A DNA stretch of 64,000 nucleotides from Vibrio sp. RE86 (GTDB lineage Bacteria; Pseudomonadota; Gammaproteobacteria; Enterobacterales; Vibrionaceae): contig NZ_VTXI01000011.1 in assembly GCF_013114545.1 (NCBI RefSeq), positions 84,502-148,501 of the forward strand. The letters run 5' to 3'. This document shows positions 36,214 to 46,667 of the stretch, piece after piece. The notes under the pieces were generated by a model, which did no database searches, had not been told where the DNA came from, and saw nothing but the letters and a program-made list of their open reading frames with translations. Positions within the stretch are counted from its first letter, which is position 1. Each line of letters opens with the position of its first letter. The position numbers and the translations under genes are program-made.

Positions 36214-36381
36214 TATATTTACTGCCAGAACATTGGCGGTGGATCATACTTCTTACCTCTCACCGAATGACTTACCTTAGATATCAGCTATATTTTGTTA
36301 ACAATACCCATTAATTAGAATGGGTTGCTGCTCTTCGAGGTTGAGCATATGGCGGTCTGAAATGGAATTAAAGAGGTTTCT

Positions 36382-37035
36382 ATGCAAGTAAAAATGGGCT
36401 GGGCTGTGGCCCCAATTCTGCTTAGTTTATCAGCGTCAGTGTTGGCAGCTGAAAGTACCAATCAACTCAAATATGACTACCTCTATGCAGACTTGAGCGC
36501 GGGCTCTCTCAATGAGAATTTAGGTGTGAACAACAACGTTACGGCTCTTTCAATTGGCGGCAACTATTTGTTATCGGAACACGTTCTTGCAACGCTCGAT
36601 TATACTGCACGTTTTATTCACCCTGATGACATTACTAGTGAACTGTATACGCTGCTTCCCGGCGTAGCGTACCGATATCCACTGATGGATAAGTTGGACA
36701 TTGTGGCGACGGCAAAGTTGGGCTACCTATGGGCTACCCAAACTCGAGATTCTACCGATGAGGAATTGTTTAAAGATAACGAGTTTATGTGGGGGGCGAG
36801 CTTAGAGCTCAAGTATGCGCTCAATAAAAGCTGGGAACTTGCTATGAAAGGGGAGCTTAATCATAGCGACTTGATCGAAGAGGGGATTTTTAACCTCAGA
36901 GCGGACTATCAATTTTCGTCTCGCATGAGTGTTGGCGGATTCTACACTCACAGAGATGGTGATTTTGAAACTAGCCAGATTTCAGGCAATGCCACAACCA
37001 ATGAAGGTGGCATCTCTTTACGTTACCTGTTTTAA
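36382..37035 (+). CDS. Outer-membrane beta-barrel protein
   Basis: 217 residues. Signal peptide ending SVLA-AESTN, then about eight amphipathic strands separated by turns, ending in the outer-membrane signature ISLRYLF. No lipobox. It resembles the OmpA/OprF-type or YfaZ-like small barrel proteins but is not similar enough to the pair at 819 and 4835 to call it a paralogue. AAAGAGG lies before ATG 36382. Function unknown. Confidence 0.72.
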   Translation: MQVKMGWAVAPILLSLSASVLAAESTNQLKYDYLYADLSAGSLNENLGVNNNVTALSIGGNYLLSEHVLATLDYTARFIHPDDITSELYTLLPGVAYRYPLMDKLDIVATAKLGYLWATQTRDSTDEELFKDNEFMWGASLELKYALNKSWELAMKGELNHSDLIEEGIFNLRADYQFSSRMSVGGFYTHRDGDFETSQISGNATTNEGGISLRYLF

Positions 37036-37050
37036 GACGTTCTTACGATC

Positions 37051-37083
37051 AAAAAAGAGCCAGCGTTGTGCTGGCTCTTTTTC
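37051..37083. terminator. Bidirectional terminator between barrel gene and aspC
   Basis: AAGAGCCAGC pairs with GCTGGCTCTT; A-run before, T-run after. Confidence 0.92.
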
Positions 37084-37100
37084 GTTGTTAAAGCTGACTA

Positions 37101-38291
37101 TTAAAGAACAGCGGCAATACCTTTGCATAGCGGTAGCATGTTTGACTTAGTCATACCAGCAACGCTGATGCGGCCTGAACCTACGATGTAGATAGCAAAC
37201 TCTTCTTTCAGACGGTTTACTTGCTCTTTGCTTAGGCCAGAGAAAGAGAACATACCATTTTGACGCTCGATGAAGCTAAAATCTGCGTCAACACCTTGTT
37301 CTTTTAGTGTTGCAACGAACAGCTCACGCATCTCTTGGATACGATCACGCATCTCTTTTACTTCCGCTTCCCATTCTGCGCGTAGTTCAGCGTTGTTTAG
37401 GATGTGTGTTACAACCGCGCTGCCGTGTGCTGGTGGGTTAGAGTAGATAGAACGAATGATTGCTTTTACTTGTGAGAAAGCTGTTGTTGCCGTCTCTTCT
37501 GATGCTGCAACTAGTGTGAAGGCACCAACACGCTCGTTGTATAGACCAAAGTTCTTCGAGAACGAGCTTGCAACTAGGATTTCATCACAGTATTTCGCGA
37601 ATGTACGTAGACCCGCTGCATCTTCTTCAACGCCTGATGCGAAGCCTTGGTATGCAAAGTCGAATAAAGGAAGCAGCTTCTTCTCTGCAACTAGCTTAGC
37701 CAGTGTTTCCCATTCGTCTGAAGTTGGGTCGATACCAGTTGGGTTGTGACAGCAGCCGTGTAGAAGAACGATATCGCCTTCTGCCGCTTTCTCTAGGTCA
37801 GCAACCATACCAGCGAAGTCTTTATCTTTAGTTTCAGCGTTGTAGTAGCTGTATTGCGCCGTTTTGATACCTGCAGCAGTAAATACACCATTGTGGTTTG
37901 CCCACGTTGGGTTACTGATCCAAATTTTAACGTCGCCAAGTTGGCGTTTGATGAATTCACCAGCAACGCGAAGAGCGCCAGTACCACCAGGGGCTTGTGC
38001 TGTTTTCGCACGCTTGGTGCTAACGATGTCAGCGTCTTCGCCGAATAGAAGTTTCTGAACCGCTAGGCCGTATTCAGTAGTACCTTCGATTGTCAGGTAA
38101 GACTTAGTTTTCTCAGTCTCAATCAGGGCTGCTTCCGCTTTTTTAACGGTTGCTAGAACAGGGGTTTCACCTTGTTCGTTTTTATAGATACCAACGCCTA
38201 GGTTAATTTTCTCGGCGCGAGTGTCTTTTTTAAACTCTTCAGTAAGACCAAGGATAGGGTCAGCCGGAGCTGCTACTACTTTTTCAAACAT
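37101..38291 (-). CDS. aspC: Aspartate / aromatic amino-acid aminotransferase (class I)
   Basis: 396 residues from ATG 38291 ([16 protein letters not shown]), matching the length and start of E. coli AspC/TyrB; an ATG three codons upstream is in frame. PLP-binding segments: [29 protein letters not shown], and the Schiff-base lysine in [15 protein letters not shown]. It exchanges amino groups between aspartate (and aromatic amino acids) and 2-oxoglutarate. aspC versus tyrB is not settled by the sequence. Confidence 0.93.
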   Translation of the reverse strand: MFEKVVAAPADPILGLTEEFKKDTRAEKINLGVGIYKNEQGETPVLATVKKAEAALIETEKTKSYLTIEGTTEYGLAVQKLLFGEDADIVSTKRAKTAQAPGGTGALRVAGEFIKRQLGDVKIWISNPTWANHNGVFTAAGIKTAQYSYYNAETKDKDFAGMVADLEKAAEGDIVLLHGCCHNPTGIDPTSDEWETLAKLVAEKKLLPLFDFAYQGFASGVEEDAAGLRTFAKYCDEILVASSFSKNFGLYNERVGAFTLVAASEETATTAFSQVKAIIRSIYSNPPAHGSAVVTHILNNAELRAEWEAEVKEMRDRIQEMRELFVATLKEQGVDADFSFIERQNGMFSFSGLSKEQVNRLKEEFAIYIVGSGRISVAGMTKSNMLPLCKGIAAVL

Positions 38292-38439
38292 AATCGTCAT
38301 CCATGTGAATCGAAAGGGGGATATAAGTAACTCGTTTATTTATACCTGTCTAAGCGAGGTGAAACAACCGCCTTTGGGAAGAAAGTGGTGAAATATAGGT
38401 GGTTTAGGTGACAAACCTTAAAATCGGCATATTTGTATG

Positions 38440-38472
38440 AAAAATCCCTCTAACTTTTTAGGTTAGAGGGAT
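38440..38472 (-). terminator. Terminator of HD-GYP gene
   Basis: ATCCCTCTAAC pairs with GTTAGAGGGAT; in the gene's direction TTTTTC follows. Confidence 0.9.
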
Positions 38473-38506
38473 AGGTTTAGGTGAAGTGTTGTTTAGCGTT
38501 TTAAAG

Positions 38507-40012
38507 TTAAGCAGGGGAGAGCTGATTTTGTAGTTCTAGTTCTCGAGCGTTTTCATGTGCTTCTAAGCTTCGATACTTGTCCGCAATAGCGACAAACTCT
38601 TGTTCTATCGATAAAAATGCATCGACAAGTTGAGGATCAAAGTGGCTCTCTCTTCCTTCTAGAATGATCGATTTTGCTTTTTCATGACTGAATGCCTTTT
38701 TGTAGACTCTTTCTGAAATAAGTGCGTCGTAAACGTCCGCTATTGCCATCAAACGTCCTGAAAGGGGAATTTCCTCACCTTTTAGTCCATTCGGGTAGCC
38801 TTCTCCATTCCATTTTTCATGGTGGGTAAGCGAGATCTCTTTTGCTAGCTGTAGGAAGGAATTACTGCCCAATTGCTCCTCCGCCATAGAGAGAGCCTTT
38901 GCTCCAATTTCAGGGTGTCCTTTCATGATCTCAAACTCATCGTCAGTAAGCTTACCCGGTTTAAGAAGAATATTGTCTGGAATGCCCACTTTACCTACAT
39001 CGTGTAGCGGTGCGGATTTATAGAGTAATTCAATATAGTTGTCGGTGAGTAAGGCTTTGTGTGGCTCAAACTGCGAAAGATGTTTTGCTAACGCGCGGAC
39101 ATATTCTTGGGTACGCAGGATGTGCGCTCCTGTTTCGTTATCTCGTGATTCTGCAAGTGCAGAGAGACTGACAATGGCTACATCACGGGTTGTTTTTACT
39201 TCATCTTGACTGTCTTGCAAGCTATCAAGCATCTGATTGGTAAGTGATGCCATGGACCCCAATTCATCGTGCTCAAAGATAGGAACCCGTTTAGAGATGT
39301 CCCCTTTTGCTACTTGAACCAAAGAGCGCTCTTGAGCGTGTAATACTCGGCGCATTAGACGGCTCCATTGAACCATAATCGCGATAACATAACCGCCCAA
39401 AACGAACGAGATATAGATAAACTCCTTAATCACGCTGATCTTGCCGGTGCCATCAAGAACACGTTCAGGGTTTTGTTCGAGCCAGAAAATGTCTTTGACT
39501 GCGATCATCGCTAACATGCTTGTTAAGGTAACCAGCAAAAGGCTGATCAAAAATATCATTTGGTTGACGAGCGATTGTCTTTCTCCGCTCAACTCAAAGT
39601 TAAGTTGCTCATTCCCCGTTAGGTTGTTTAGGCTCTTGATTTTAGAATCAAGTTGCAGGATTAATCCTGTGAAAAAGCCAAACAGCGTCATTCCAAATAA
39701 GACTTTCAGATTACTATCGAGAGGAAAACTGTAGTAAACGTTGTAAAACACAGCGAGCACAAGGCTACCGAAAAACATCAAGGTCGTGTCGAGTTGTGCT
39801 TGTTTTTGTTTTTGAATCAAAGAGTGGTTATACAAAAGGAAGTGGCGAACCAGAAAAACGGCGCCAAACGTAATCAACACATGCGTAAAAAGCTCTGAAA
39901 ATGAGAGCGTCTCGAGCATAGGACAAACACGCCCTCCATAGAGACCGAAGACAATAGCCGCAAGGGCATAGAGCTTTAAGGTAAGAGGCGCATTGTAATA
40001 TGAATTGATCAT
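38507..40012 (-). CDS. Membrane HD-GYP cyclic di-GMP phosphodiesterase with HAMP domain
   Basis: 501 residues from ATG 40012, seven bases after AAAGG. Six to seven hydrophobic helices in the first 220 residues, a HAMP linker (RRVLHAQERSLVQVAKGDISKRV), and a C-terminal HD-GYP domain with HDVGKVGIPDN (H337, D338), HHEKWNGEGYPNGLKG (GYP at 405-407) and ADVYDAL. All residues needed for metal binding and hydrolysis of c-di-GMP are visible. The membrane part resembles a sensory or MASE-like input region. Acts opposite to the GGDEF protein at 28839. Confidence 0.9.
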   Translation of the reverse strand: MINSYYNAPLTLKLYALAAIVFGLYGGRVCPMLETLSFSELFTHVLITFGAVFLVRHFLLYNHSLIQKQKQAQLDTTLMFFGSLVLAVFYNVYYSFPLDSNLKVLFGMTLFGFFTGLILQLDSKIKSLNNLTGNEQLNFELSGERQSLVNQMIFLISLLLVTLTSMLAMIAVKDIFWLEQNPERVLDGTGKISVIKEFIYISFVLGGYVIAIMVQWSRLMRRVLHAQERSLVQVAKGDISKRVPIFEHDELGSMASLTNQMLDSLQDSQDEVKTTRDVAIVSLSALAESRDNETGAHILRTQEYVRALAKHLSQFEPHKALLTDNYIELLYKSAPLHDVGKVGIPDNILLKPGKLTDDEFEIMKGHPEIGAKALSMAEEQLGSNSFLQLAKEISLTHHEKWNGEGYPNGLKGEEIPLSGRLMAIADVYDALISERVYKKAFSHEKAKSIILEGRESHFDPQLVDAFLSIEQEFVAIADKYRSLEAHENARELELQNQLSPA

Positions 40013-40212
40013 GTTCAAGCCTTTAAAGTGATTTATGCGACCTTTGCTCGTTTTTAGCACCGAACAAAGTCGAAAATTTTTATTCAGGTAATAATGACCG
40101 TGCAGTCTATCGATTTGTTTCATCAATGAATACACTATTTAATGCTTTGGTACTAGAACGTAGTGGGGTAAAAAGAAAAGAATACGCACCTCAATGGGTG
40201 CGCAGGGAAGGG

Positions 40213-40512
40213 TTATTTCTTCAAACTCATTTGAGATTCAATGGCATTGGTTTCAATGTCGGGGTTACTGCCAAGTTTGTCGCTCGCCCATTGGTTTAAG
40301 TGAGACAAGATGGCTTTAATTGCATGCTTCTCAGAGACGGTTTCACCTTCGGATACATCTAGCTCCTGCTTTGGGTGACTGCCAGTTGCATCTTCAGCAA
40401 TATGTAACCAATCGGGGTGCCAATAGTAGGGTTGGCCTGTCGGAGTGCTCCAACTATGTACTCCATTGGTTTCACCTTTATATTCAATGTGTGAAGAGTC
40501 GTATTTTTTCAT
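40213..40512 (-). CDS. Unknown 99-residue acidic protein
   Basis: Soluble, rich in His, Trp and acidic residues (GVHSWSTPTGQPYYWHPDWLH). No family recognised. AAGGGA precedes ATG 40512. Lies alone between the HD-GYP gene and the MocR regulator, both reading away from or past it. A real but uncharacterised Vibrio-type gene is likely. Confidence 0.6.
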   Translation of the reverse strand: MKKYDSSHIEYKGETNGVHSWSTPTGQPYYWHPDWLHIAEDATGSHPKQELDVSEGETVSEKHAIKAILSHLNQWASDKLGSNPDIETNAIESQMSLKK

Positions 40513-40699
40513 TATTGTTATCCCTTATTCAAAGAGTGTTGTTCACTTTAACTTGATAAATGTAACAGAGATTCAAAGATTTGATGTGATACGCATCTAT
40601 AAATGGGGCTCGTTAGAAAAGAGGTCTCACAATACGATATAAGTAGCCCACCTAAATATCGAGCTATGTTATGGTGTTAACGCTATTTGAGAGGAACAG

Positions 40700-42097
40700 A
40701 TGAATCGTTATCAGCAGTTAGCTCAACAACTTAAAGACCAAATCCTGGCTAATACTTGGCGCTCCGGTGAAAAAATTCCATCTATACGTGCAACCAGTAA
40801 AAGTTTCTCAGTCAGTTCGGCAACGGTCTTACAAGCGTATCAAGTCCTTGAATCCGAAGGTTGGATAAAAGCCAAGCCGCAATCAGGTTACTTTGTCACA
40901 TCGACACTGGAACAAAGCAATGAGGTTGAGCGCCCTCAAGTCACTCGCCCACCTTTTCATGATGAGCTTTATGAGTTTCTGAATGCGAACAATCAGGCGA
41001 CGGTTTCATTTGGCTCTGCGTTCCCTTCTACGAACCTATTCCCATTGCCTGCACTGAATCGTCATCTAGCGAGCGCAGGACGAAAGCGTTCATCCGATAG
41101 CGTGATTCAAAACATGCCACCGGGTAATGAGTCGCTGCGTCGCTTTATAGCTCAACGTTATATTAGCCAAGGCATGGATGTCTCACATGATGATGTTGTG
41201 GTGACATCAGGCGCAATGGAAGCGCTTAATCTGAGTCTTGAGGTTGTGTGTAACCAAGGTGATACAGTTGTCATTGAATCTCCGGCTTTTTATGGGGTGC
41301 TTCAAGCGGTTAAGCGACTTAACTTAAATGCGATTGAAATAGATGTTGACCCAGCCAGAGGCATCGACCTGATAGCATTGGAGAAGGCATTCAAAGAGAA
41401 TGATGTCAAAGCTTGCTGGGTGATGGCTAACTTCCAGAACCCAACGGGAGTGACATTGTCTGATGAACACAAACAGCGCGTTGTTGAATTGGCCAAACAA
41501 CATTCTGTTGTATTGATTGAAGATGACGTCTACGCAGAGCTCTACTTCGGTAATGTTCGACCGTCGCCACTAAAATTCTGGGATGTTGATGACAGTGTAT
41601 TGTTATGTGGCTCACTGTCTAAGTCGTTGTGTCCTGGCTTTCGAATTGGTTGGGTTGTAAACCGCAGTTATGCGCAAAAACTTCAAAAGCAGCAGCTGAT
41701 TTCAACGCTGTCTGGCAGTGCACCGATTCAACAAGGGGTAGCACACTACCTACAATATGAAAGCTACGATAACCACCTACGCAAACTGAGAAAAATGCTA
41801 AGCCAACGGCAGGCGGCTTGCGTAGCCTTGATAAAACAGTACTTTCCAAGTAATACGACAGTGCATGTGCCTGAGGGTGGGTATTTTGTATGGGTGGAGC
41901 TTTGCGAAAAAGTGGACGCTTATCAGCTCTACTGTGAGTTGAGAGGGCGAGGCATTTCTATCGGCTACGGCAGTTTGTTTGCATCTAATGAGCGCTACCA
42001 ACATTGTCTGCGTATCAATGTATCTTTTGAGTGTGATGACAACCTAAAAGAGGCTTTGCAATTGGTGGCTCAGCAGGTCGAAATACTAACTGTTTGA
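40700..42097 (+). CDS. MocR-family regulator (GntR winged helix fused to class I aminotransferase domain)
   Basis: 465 residues. Residues 1-70 form a GntR-type helix-turn-helix (YQQLAQQLKDQILANTWRSGEKIPSIRATSKSFSVSSATV); residues 110-460 are an aminotransferase-like PLP domain with NFQNPTG, EDDVYAELYF and the PLP lysine in GSLSKSLCPGFRIG. MocR proteins sense PLP or amino-acid derivatives. The target genes are unknown; the small membrane-protein gene at 42179 follows 81 bases downstream on the same strand. A weak AGAGGAA site precedes ATG 40700. Confidence 0.9.
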   Translation: MNRYQQLAQQLKDQILANTWRSGEKIPSIRATSKSFSVSSATVLQAYQVLESEGWIKAKPQSGYFVTSTLEQSNEVERPQVTRPPFHDELYEFLNANNQATVSFGSAFPSTNLFPLPALNRHLASAGRKRSSDSVIQNMPPGNESLRRFIAQRYISQGMDVSHDDVVVTSGAMEALNLSLEVVCNQGDTVVIESPAFYGVLQAVKRLNLNAIEIDVDPARGIDLIALEKAFKENDVKACWVMANFQNPTGVTLSDEHKQRVVELAKQHSVVLIEDDVYAELYFGNVRPSPLKFWDVDDSVLLCGSLSKSLCPGFRIGWVVNRSYAQKLQKQQLISTLSGSAPIQQGVAHYLQYESYDNHLRKLRKMLSQRQAACVALIKQYFPSNTTVHVPEGGYFVWVELCEKVDAYQLYCELRGRGISIGYGSLFASNERYQHCLRINVSFECDDNLKEALQLVAQQVEILTV

Positions 42098-42178
42098 GGA
42101 TTTTTCGCCAAAACTGTACTGCAACGTCTATTCTGCCTTGTGCTCCAATAGTTCCATTGCTTATGCGAGGGATTAATA

Positions 42179-42388
42179 ATGGAAAAACAACGTTATAGAC
42201 ATGAATATCGTTTGATGTTTGTCGCGATCATCTGTGCGGCACTCGTGGTATTTGGCCACCTTATTTTAGCGAAGGGGTTTGCGGAGCTGGTTTGGACTGA
42301 ATATACCGCCGCCGCGATTCCTTTCGTGATGTTCGGCTTGTGCCTCTATGCGATACGTTACGCCGCGAAGACCAATTCAGTCGATTAA
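42179..42388 (+). CDS. Unknown 69-residue membrane protein
   Basis: Two hydrophobic helices (about 12-34 and 42-60) with a charged N-terminus (MEKQRYRHEYR). GAGGGAT stands eight bases before the ATG. It follows the MocR gene, possibly as its target or as a separate unit. Terminated by the bidirectional hairpin at 42419. Family not recognised. Confidence 0.65.
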   Translation: MEKQRYRHEYRLMFVAIICAALVVFGHLILAKGFAELVWTEYTAAAIPFVMFGLCLYAIRYAAKTNSVD

Positions 42389-42418
42389 TCTCAACAGACT
42401 TTTTAAAGCCTAGAACGA

Positions 42419-42446
42419 AAAAAGCCTCCGATTAGGGAGGCTTTTT
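42419..42446. terminator. Bidirectional terminator
   Basis: AAAAAGCCTCC pairs with GGAGGCTTTTT between a plus-strand gene and asnS. Confidence 0.92.
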
Positions 42447-42465
42447 AGATTCTGACTTCTTCTAA

Positions 42466-43866
42466 TTAGAAGTTAGCAGAGCGAGGAGTACGTGGGAATG
42501 GGATAACGTCACGTACGTTGCCCATACCAGTTACGTAAGATACTAGACGCTCGAAGCCAAGGCCGAAACCTGCGTGTGGCACAGTGCCGTATTTACGTAG
42601 GTCGCGGTACCAGTTCATGTGCTCTGGGTCGATACCTACTTCACGCATACGCTCGTCTAGGATGTCTAGACGCTCTTCACGCTGAGAACCACCGATGATT
42701 TCGCCGATGCCAGGTGCCAGTACGTCCATTGCTGCAACAGTCTTACCGTCATCGTTCGCACGCATGTAGAATGCTTTGATGTCTTTCGGGTAGTTCTTCA
42801 CGATTACTGGCGCTTTGAAGTGTTCTTCCGCTAGGAAACGCTCGTGCTCAGAAGACATATCGATACCCCATTCAACTGGGAATTCGAACTCACGACCTGA
42901 GTCTAGAAGAATCTGGATTGCGTCAGTGTAGTCAACTTGTGCAAAGTCAGAAGAAACAAACTGCTCTAGACGAGTAATTGCTTCTTTGTCGATACGTTGA
43001 GCGAAGAACTCAAGGTCATCACGACACTCTTCAAGTACTGCTTTGAATACGAACTTAAGCATGTCTTCAGACAGCTTAGCAACGTCGTCTAGGTCAGCGA
43101 ATGCAACTTCAGGCTCAACCATCCAGAACTCAGCTAGGTGGCGGCTTGTGTTTGAGTTTTCAGCACGGAACGTAGGACCGAACGTGTAAACTTTGCTTAG
43201 TGCACAAGCGTACGCTTCTGCGTTTAGCTGACCAGATACCGTCAGGAATGTCTCTTTACCGAAGAAATCTTCGTTGTAATCCACATCGCCTTTGTCTGTG
43301 CGAGGTAGGTTTTCCATGTCTAGCGTTGAAACGCGGAACATTTCACCAGCACCTTCTGCATCAGAAGCTGTGATAAGTGGAGCAGATACCCAGAAGAAAC
43401 CTTGCTCGTGGTAGAAGCGGTGAATTGCTTGAGACAGACAGTTACGAACACGTGCAACTGCACCGATTACGTTTGTGCGTGGACGTAGGTGTGCTACTTC
43501 ACGAAGGTATTCGATAGAGTGACGAGTTTTCGCCATTGGGTAAGTTTCTGCGTCTTCAACCCAACCAACAACTTTAACGTCAGTTGCAGCAAGCTCGAAG
43601 TCTTGACCTTTCGCAGGAGACTCAACAATCTTACCAGTTACTTCAACAGAGCAGCCAGTAGTTAGCTTTAGTACTTCGTCTTCGTAATTATTAAGATTAT
43701 TAGGGACCACGGCCTGAATCGGGTCGAAACAAGAGCCGTCATAAATGGCAAGGAAAGAGATTCCAGCTTTGGAATCACGACGTGAACGGATCCAGCCGCG
43801 AACAGTTACTTCACTGTCTACCGCTAGCTTGCCGCCAAGTACGTCTTTTACAGGCGCGTAAGTCAT
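42466..43866 (-). CDS. asnS: Asparaginyl-tRNA synthetase
   Basis: 466 residues from ATG 43866 ([25 protein letters not shown]), the usual length. An in-frame ATG six codons upstream is less likely. N-terminal OB-fold anticodon-binding domain ([20 protein letters not shown]), then class II synthetase core: motif 2 [21 protein letters not shown], motif 3 [15 protein letters not shown]. Class II enzyme attaching Asn to tRNA-Asn in the cytoplasm. A strong terminator-like hairpin stands in the leader (see 43892). Confidence 0.95.
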   Translation of the reverse strand: MTYAPVKDVLGGKLAVDSEVTVRGWIRSRRDSKAGISFLAIYDGSCFDPIQAVVPNNLNNYEDEVLKLTTGCSVEVTGKIVESPAKGQDFELAATDVKVVGWVEDAETYPMAKTRHSIEYLREVAHLRPRTNVIGAVARVRNCLSQAIHRFYHEQGFFWVSAPLITASDAEGAGEMFRVSTLDMENLPRTDKGDVDYNEDFFGKETFLTVSGQLNAEAYACALSKVYTFGPTFRAENSNTSRHLAEFWMVEPEVAFADLDDVAKLSEDMLKFVFKAVLEECRDDLEFFAQRIDKEAITRLEQFVSSDFAQVDYTDAIQILLDSGREFEFPVEWGIDMSSEHERFLAEEHFKAPVIVKNYPKDIKAFYMRANDDGKTVAAMDVLAPGIGEIIGGSQREERLDILDERMREVGIDPEHMNWYRDLRKYGTVPHAGFGLGFERLVSYVTGMGNVRDVIPFPRTPRSANF

Positions 43867-43891
43867 GTTGTTAATATTCTCCATTGAGGTA

Positions 43892-43945
43892 AAAATTCAA
43901 CCCAATGTTTCTACTCAGAATAAAATTTGAGCAAACATTGGGTTG
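43892..43945 (-). terminator. Terminator-like hairpin in asnS leader
   Basis: A 13-base perfect inverted repeat (CAACCCAATGTTT and AAACATTGGGTTG, 22-base loop) is followed, in the asnS direction, by AATTTTTACC. It could terminate the upstream chemoreceptor gene or control asnS itself. Confidence 0.7.
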
Positions 43946-44042
43946 GATAGAATTCTTCCGAATCAAAGCAACATATTACCTCTCAAATATTATGCTTCAA
44001 CCTTTATTCTCGTTTAGTCCTACAAAAAGTGCTCGAACGAGG

Positions 44043-45656
44043 CTATTTCTTGTCTGAAAGTTTGAATTGGTCGAGTAAGGCCTCTAAATGTTCTGAAAGT
44101 TGTTCGAGATTTATACTAATGTCTCGGGTTTGAGTTGCAGAGTCACTGGTTTGATTCGCATGCTCATTGATCACTTGTACTTTACCTTGTACTTGTTGGC
44201 TAAGTTCAGCGGTGCTACTCGACTGTTGTTGGATACTATGAGCATGAGCCAATGCTTGTTTCATCTCTTGCACAACATCGGACATCGCAGCAGAAAGCTG
44301 TTCTACTTCCCCTGAACGTACGTGGGCGGTTGAGCAAACCGTATCGACTGAAGCGAGGGATGTCTCACTGTCTTTTTGGAACTGAGAAATGATGCTTTCG
44401 ATGCTCCCCGTCGCTTCCGCGGTGCGGCTTGCAAGTTGCCTGACCTCATCGGCTACCACAGCAAAACCTCGACCTTGCTCTCCAGCTCGAGCGGCTTCAA
44501 TCGCAGCGTTCAGTGCGAGTAGGTTAGTTTGCTCGGCGATACCCTTGATCACTTCTAAAATCGAAGAAACTTCTGCTGTTTGGTCATTAAGTTCTACGAT
44601 ATTAACTTTAACTTGTTCGATATCGGTGACTAAGCTTTTAATGTCGTCACTTGCTCCGTGTGCTTTAAGTGCACTCTGTTCTGCGATGTGAGTTGTGTGT
44701 TTGATAAGCGAGGACGCATTCTCGGTGGCTTGCTCAACTTCTGTTTGCTGAGATTGCATTTGCTCGATGTTGTATTGAACATCGGCGGTTTCGTTTTGCT
44801 GATTACTTGCCGCTGAATCGGTGACTTGTGCGACCTGAGTCAGTGTTGTTGCGCTACTGGCAACGTTGTGGGAGGTTTGTTGGACTTTTTCGAGGCTATC
44901 GTTAACCGTGTCCATAAATGAATTAATTGCGCCTGATAGTTGACCCACTTCGTCTTTCTGCTTGAAAGAGAGCCGCTTGGATAAGTCTTTTGTTTCGCTC
45001 ACACTCTGCATAAAGTACGAGGTTGTTTGAATTGGTCGCACAATGATTTTTCTTATCACCCCCAATGTGATTAAGAAACCTGCAAAGCCAAAAGCAGACA
45101 TGATCGCAAGCGCGATCAACGTGCGTTGGCTGATCAGTTGATTAACATGCGATAAATTGTATTCGAGACGGATTGCACCAAGCACTTCACCTTCAGGAGC
45201 CATGTGGCAAGCTACGCAGTTAGTCCCTCGGTAGTCTTTACTGGATTTCATGGGTAAGGCGACAACAATGCCTTTGCCCCAATCAGCGTCGATTGACTCA
45301 ATGACAAGCTCACCAGCCAAAGCACGGCGGTCAATGTCGTCGCTTGGCTGTTGGTTATCTTGGCCAGGCCCATAGAGCTTACTGACAGAGTCAGCACGAA
45401 GCACTTTAACCTGCTCTATACCGTCTTGAGCGAGTGCTTTTTGGCGCAAAGTCTCTTTCTGAGCCATTGTGCCAGTCAACATCATCATGTTTAAGCTATC
45501 GAAATAGTTACTCGCCTTGTCATGAAGCTGTTCACTCAAGACTGAGTTAATTAAGTTACGTTGTTGTATGTATTGATAAGTGGTTGAGGCGATGAGGACG
45601 ATCCCAAATACCGCCACTAACGTTATGAGTAGTTTTGTTGTGATTGTTGAGCGCAT
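44043..45656 (-). CDS. Methyl-accepting chemotaxis protein with a periplasmic CxxCH haem motif
   Basis: 537 residues. Membrane helix 8-27, a periplasmic domain of about 145 residues containing C147-V-A-C-H151, a second helix near 172-200, HAMP ([13 protein letters not shown]), then the cytoplasmic signalling domain with the conserved hairpin tip [35 protein letters not shown] (tip lies within). CxxCH is the covalent haem attachment motif of c-type cytochromes; here it suggests a redox, oxygen or gas-sensing chemoreceptor. The C-terminus ends in a charged DKK tail with no NWETF-type pentapeptide. Transcribed alone. Confidence 0.9.
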   Translation of the reverse strand: MRSTITTKLLITLVAVFGIVLIASTTYQYIQQRNLINSVLSEQLHDKASNYFDSLNMMMLTGTMAQKETLRQKALAQDGIEQVKVLRADSVSKLYGPGQDNQQPSDDIDRRALAGELVIESIDADWGKGIVVALPMKSSKDYRGTNCVACHMAPEGEVLGAIRLEYNLSHVNQLISQRTLIALAIMSAFGFAGFLITLGVIRKIIVRPIQTTSYFMQSVSETKDLSKRLSFKQKDEVGQLSGAINSFMDTVNDSLEKVQQTSHNVASSATTLTQVAQVTDSAASNQQNETADVQYNIEQMQSQQTEVEQATENASSLIKHTTHIAEQSALKAHGASDDIKSLVTDIEQVKVNIVELNDQTAEVSSILEVIKGIAEQTNLLALNAAIEAARAGEQGRGFAVVADEVRQLASRTAEATGSIESIISQFQKDSETSLASVDTVCSTAHVRSGEVEQLSAAMSDVVQEMKQALAHAHSIQQQSSSTAELSQQVQGKVQVINEHANQTSDSATQTRDISINLEQLSEHLEALLDQFKLSDKK

Positions 45657-46002
45657 TATTGGATTAATATTTATATTATTAGAATAGACATCAAAAATGA
45701 TCGCTCAGATGCACATTGAGGGGAAGTATAGGAAATTTATTGTGTGACCTTACGCTTAGTGGGGTTTTGTAAGTGTGATGTAAGCAATGTGTGAGCAAAA
45801 CTTTGACGTAGTGGCGGCATTGTGACGTGCTAGTAGAAATGCCGTTTTTAATTTTTTAAAGTCATGTTGATTCCGCCTGATTAAGGCAATGAATTGATTT
45901 TATATGGACTATCAACGGGTAAACGCGTTTTGTCGCACTTTTTTTAATCCGTTTTTACGTTATGATTCTGGATAAGAGTGTTTGTTTTTCAAAGGAATGA
46001 TT
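45657..46002. other. Intergenic region between chemoreceptor and repeat-protein genes
   Basis: 346 bases between divergent genes. It ends with AAAGGA at 45991-45996. I see no operator, hairpin or small gene. Confidence 0.6.
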
Positions 46003-46644
46003 ATGGCTTCCAAGGTTGGATCGGCGATTCAGTTGTTACTTGCGGTCTCTATCTTTTATTTGGGTTATTCAATTCATGCGATGACCAATAAGGTCGGGGA
46101 GGTTATGGATACTTATCCTCAAGTGCTTAGTGATGTGAGTGCGCTTTCTACGAGCTTACAAATAGATGAATGGCTGGCCGTTGCCGATACATTAGAGTCG
46201 CTGCTGCCTAGTGTGATTGAAAGTGTAGATGGGGTAACCGCTGCGGTTAACGATACCAACAAAACTGCTGCCTCTATTGATGAAAAGATCCCTTCGATTG
46301 TTCAAGAAGTCACGCTTTATCGCGAACAAGTCATTCCTCCTGTCCTGAAAGAAACTCAGCAGTACCGCCAAAATGTTATTCCTAATGTTGTGGCTGAAAG
46401 TAAAGGCTATCGCGAAGAAACCATTCCGCAAGTGGTGAAAGAGTCTCAAGCTCTAAGAAAAGACATACCGCCCATCCTGACTAAAGCAGACGCTTTGGCG
46501 GTGAAAACAGATCAGATTATGGATAAGAGCCAAGAAATAGCCAAACAAGCCACTCAAGGTGCGGTTAAAGGTGTGATCTTGTCGCCTATCGATCTCATAC
46601 GCGACGCTGGGAATGAGATAAAAGGTCGAGTGATTACAGAGTGA
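46003..46644 (+). CDS. Unknown membrane-anchored protein with 15-residue tandem repeats
   Basis: 213 residues from ATG 46003, six bases after AAAGGA. One N-terminal membrane helix (about 8-25), then a long helical soluble part. Residues about 105-165 consist of four near-repeats of 15 residues: YREQVIPPVLKETQQ, YRQNVIPNVVAESKG, YREETIPQVVKESQA and LRKDIPPILTKADA. The helix is amphipathic, with a proline at a fixed place in each unit. Probably a periplasmic, inner-membrane tethered coiled or superhelical protein. No family is recognised. Confidence 0.7.
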   Translation: MASKVGSAIQLLLAVSIFYLGYSIHAMTNKVGEVMDTYPQVLSDVSALSTSLQIDEWLAVADTLESLLPSVIESVDGVTAAVNDTNKTAASIDEKIPSIVQEVTLYREQVIPPVLKETQQYRQNVIPNVVAESKGYREETIPQVVKESQALRKDIPPILTKADALAVKTDQIMDKSQEIAKQATQGAVKGVILSPIDLIRDAGNEIKGRVITE

Positions 46645-46667
46645 CCTTTAGAGGTGGTTTGGTGAAA

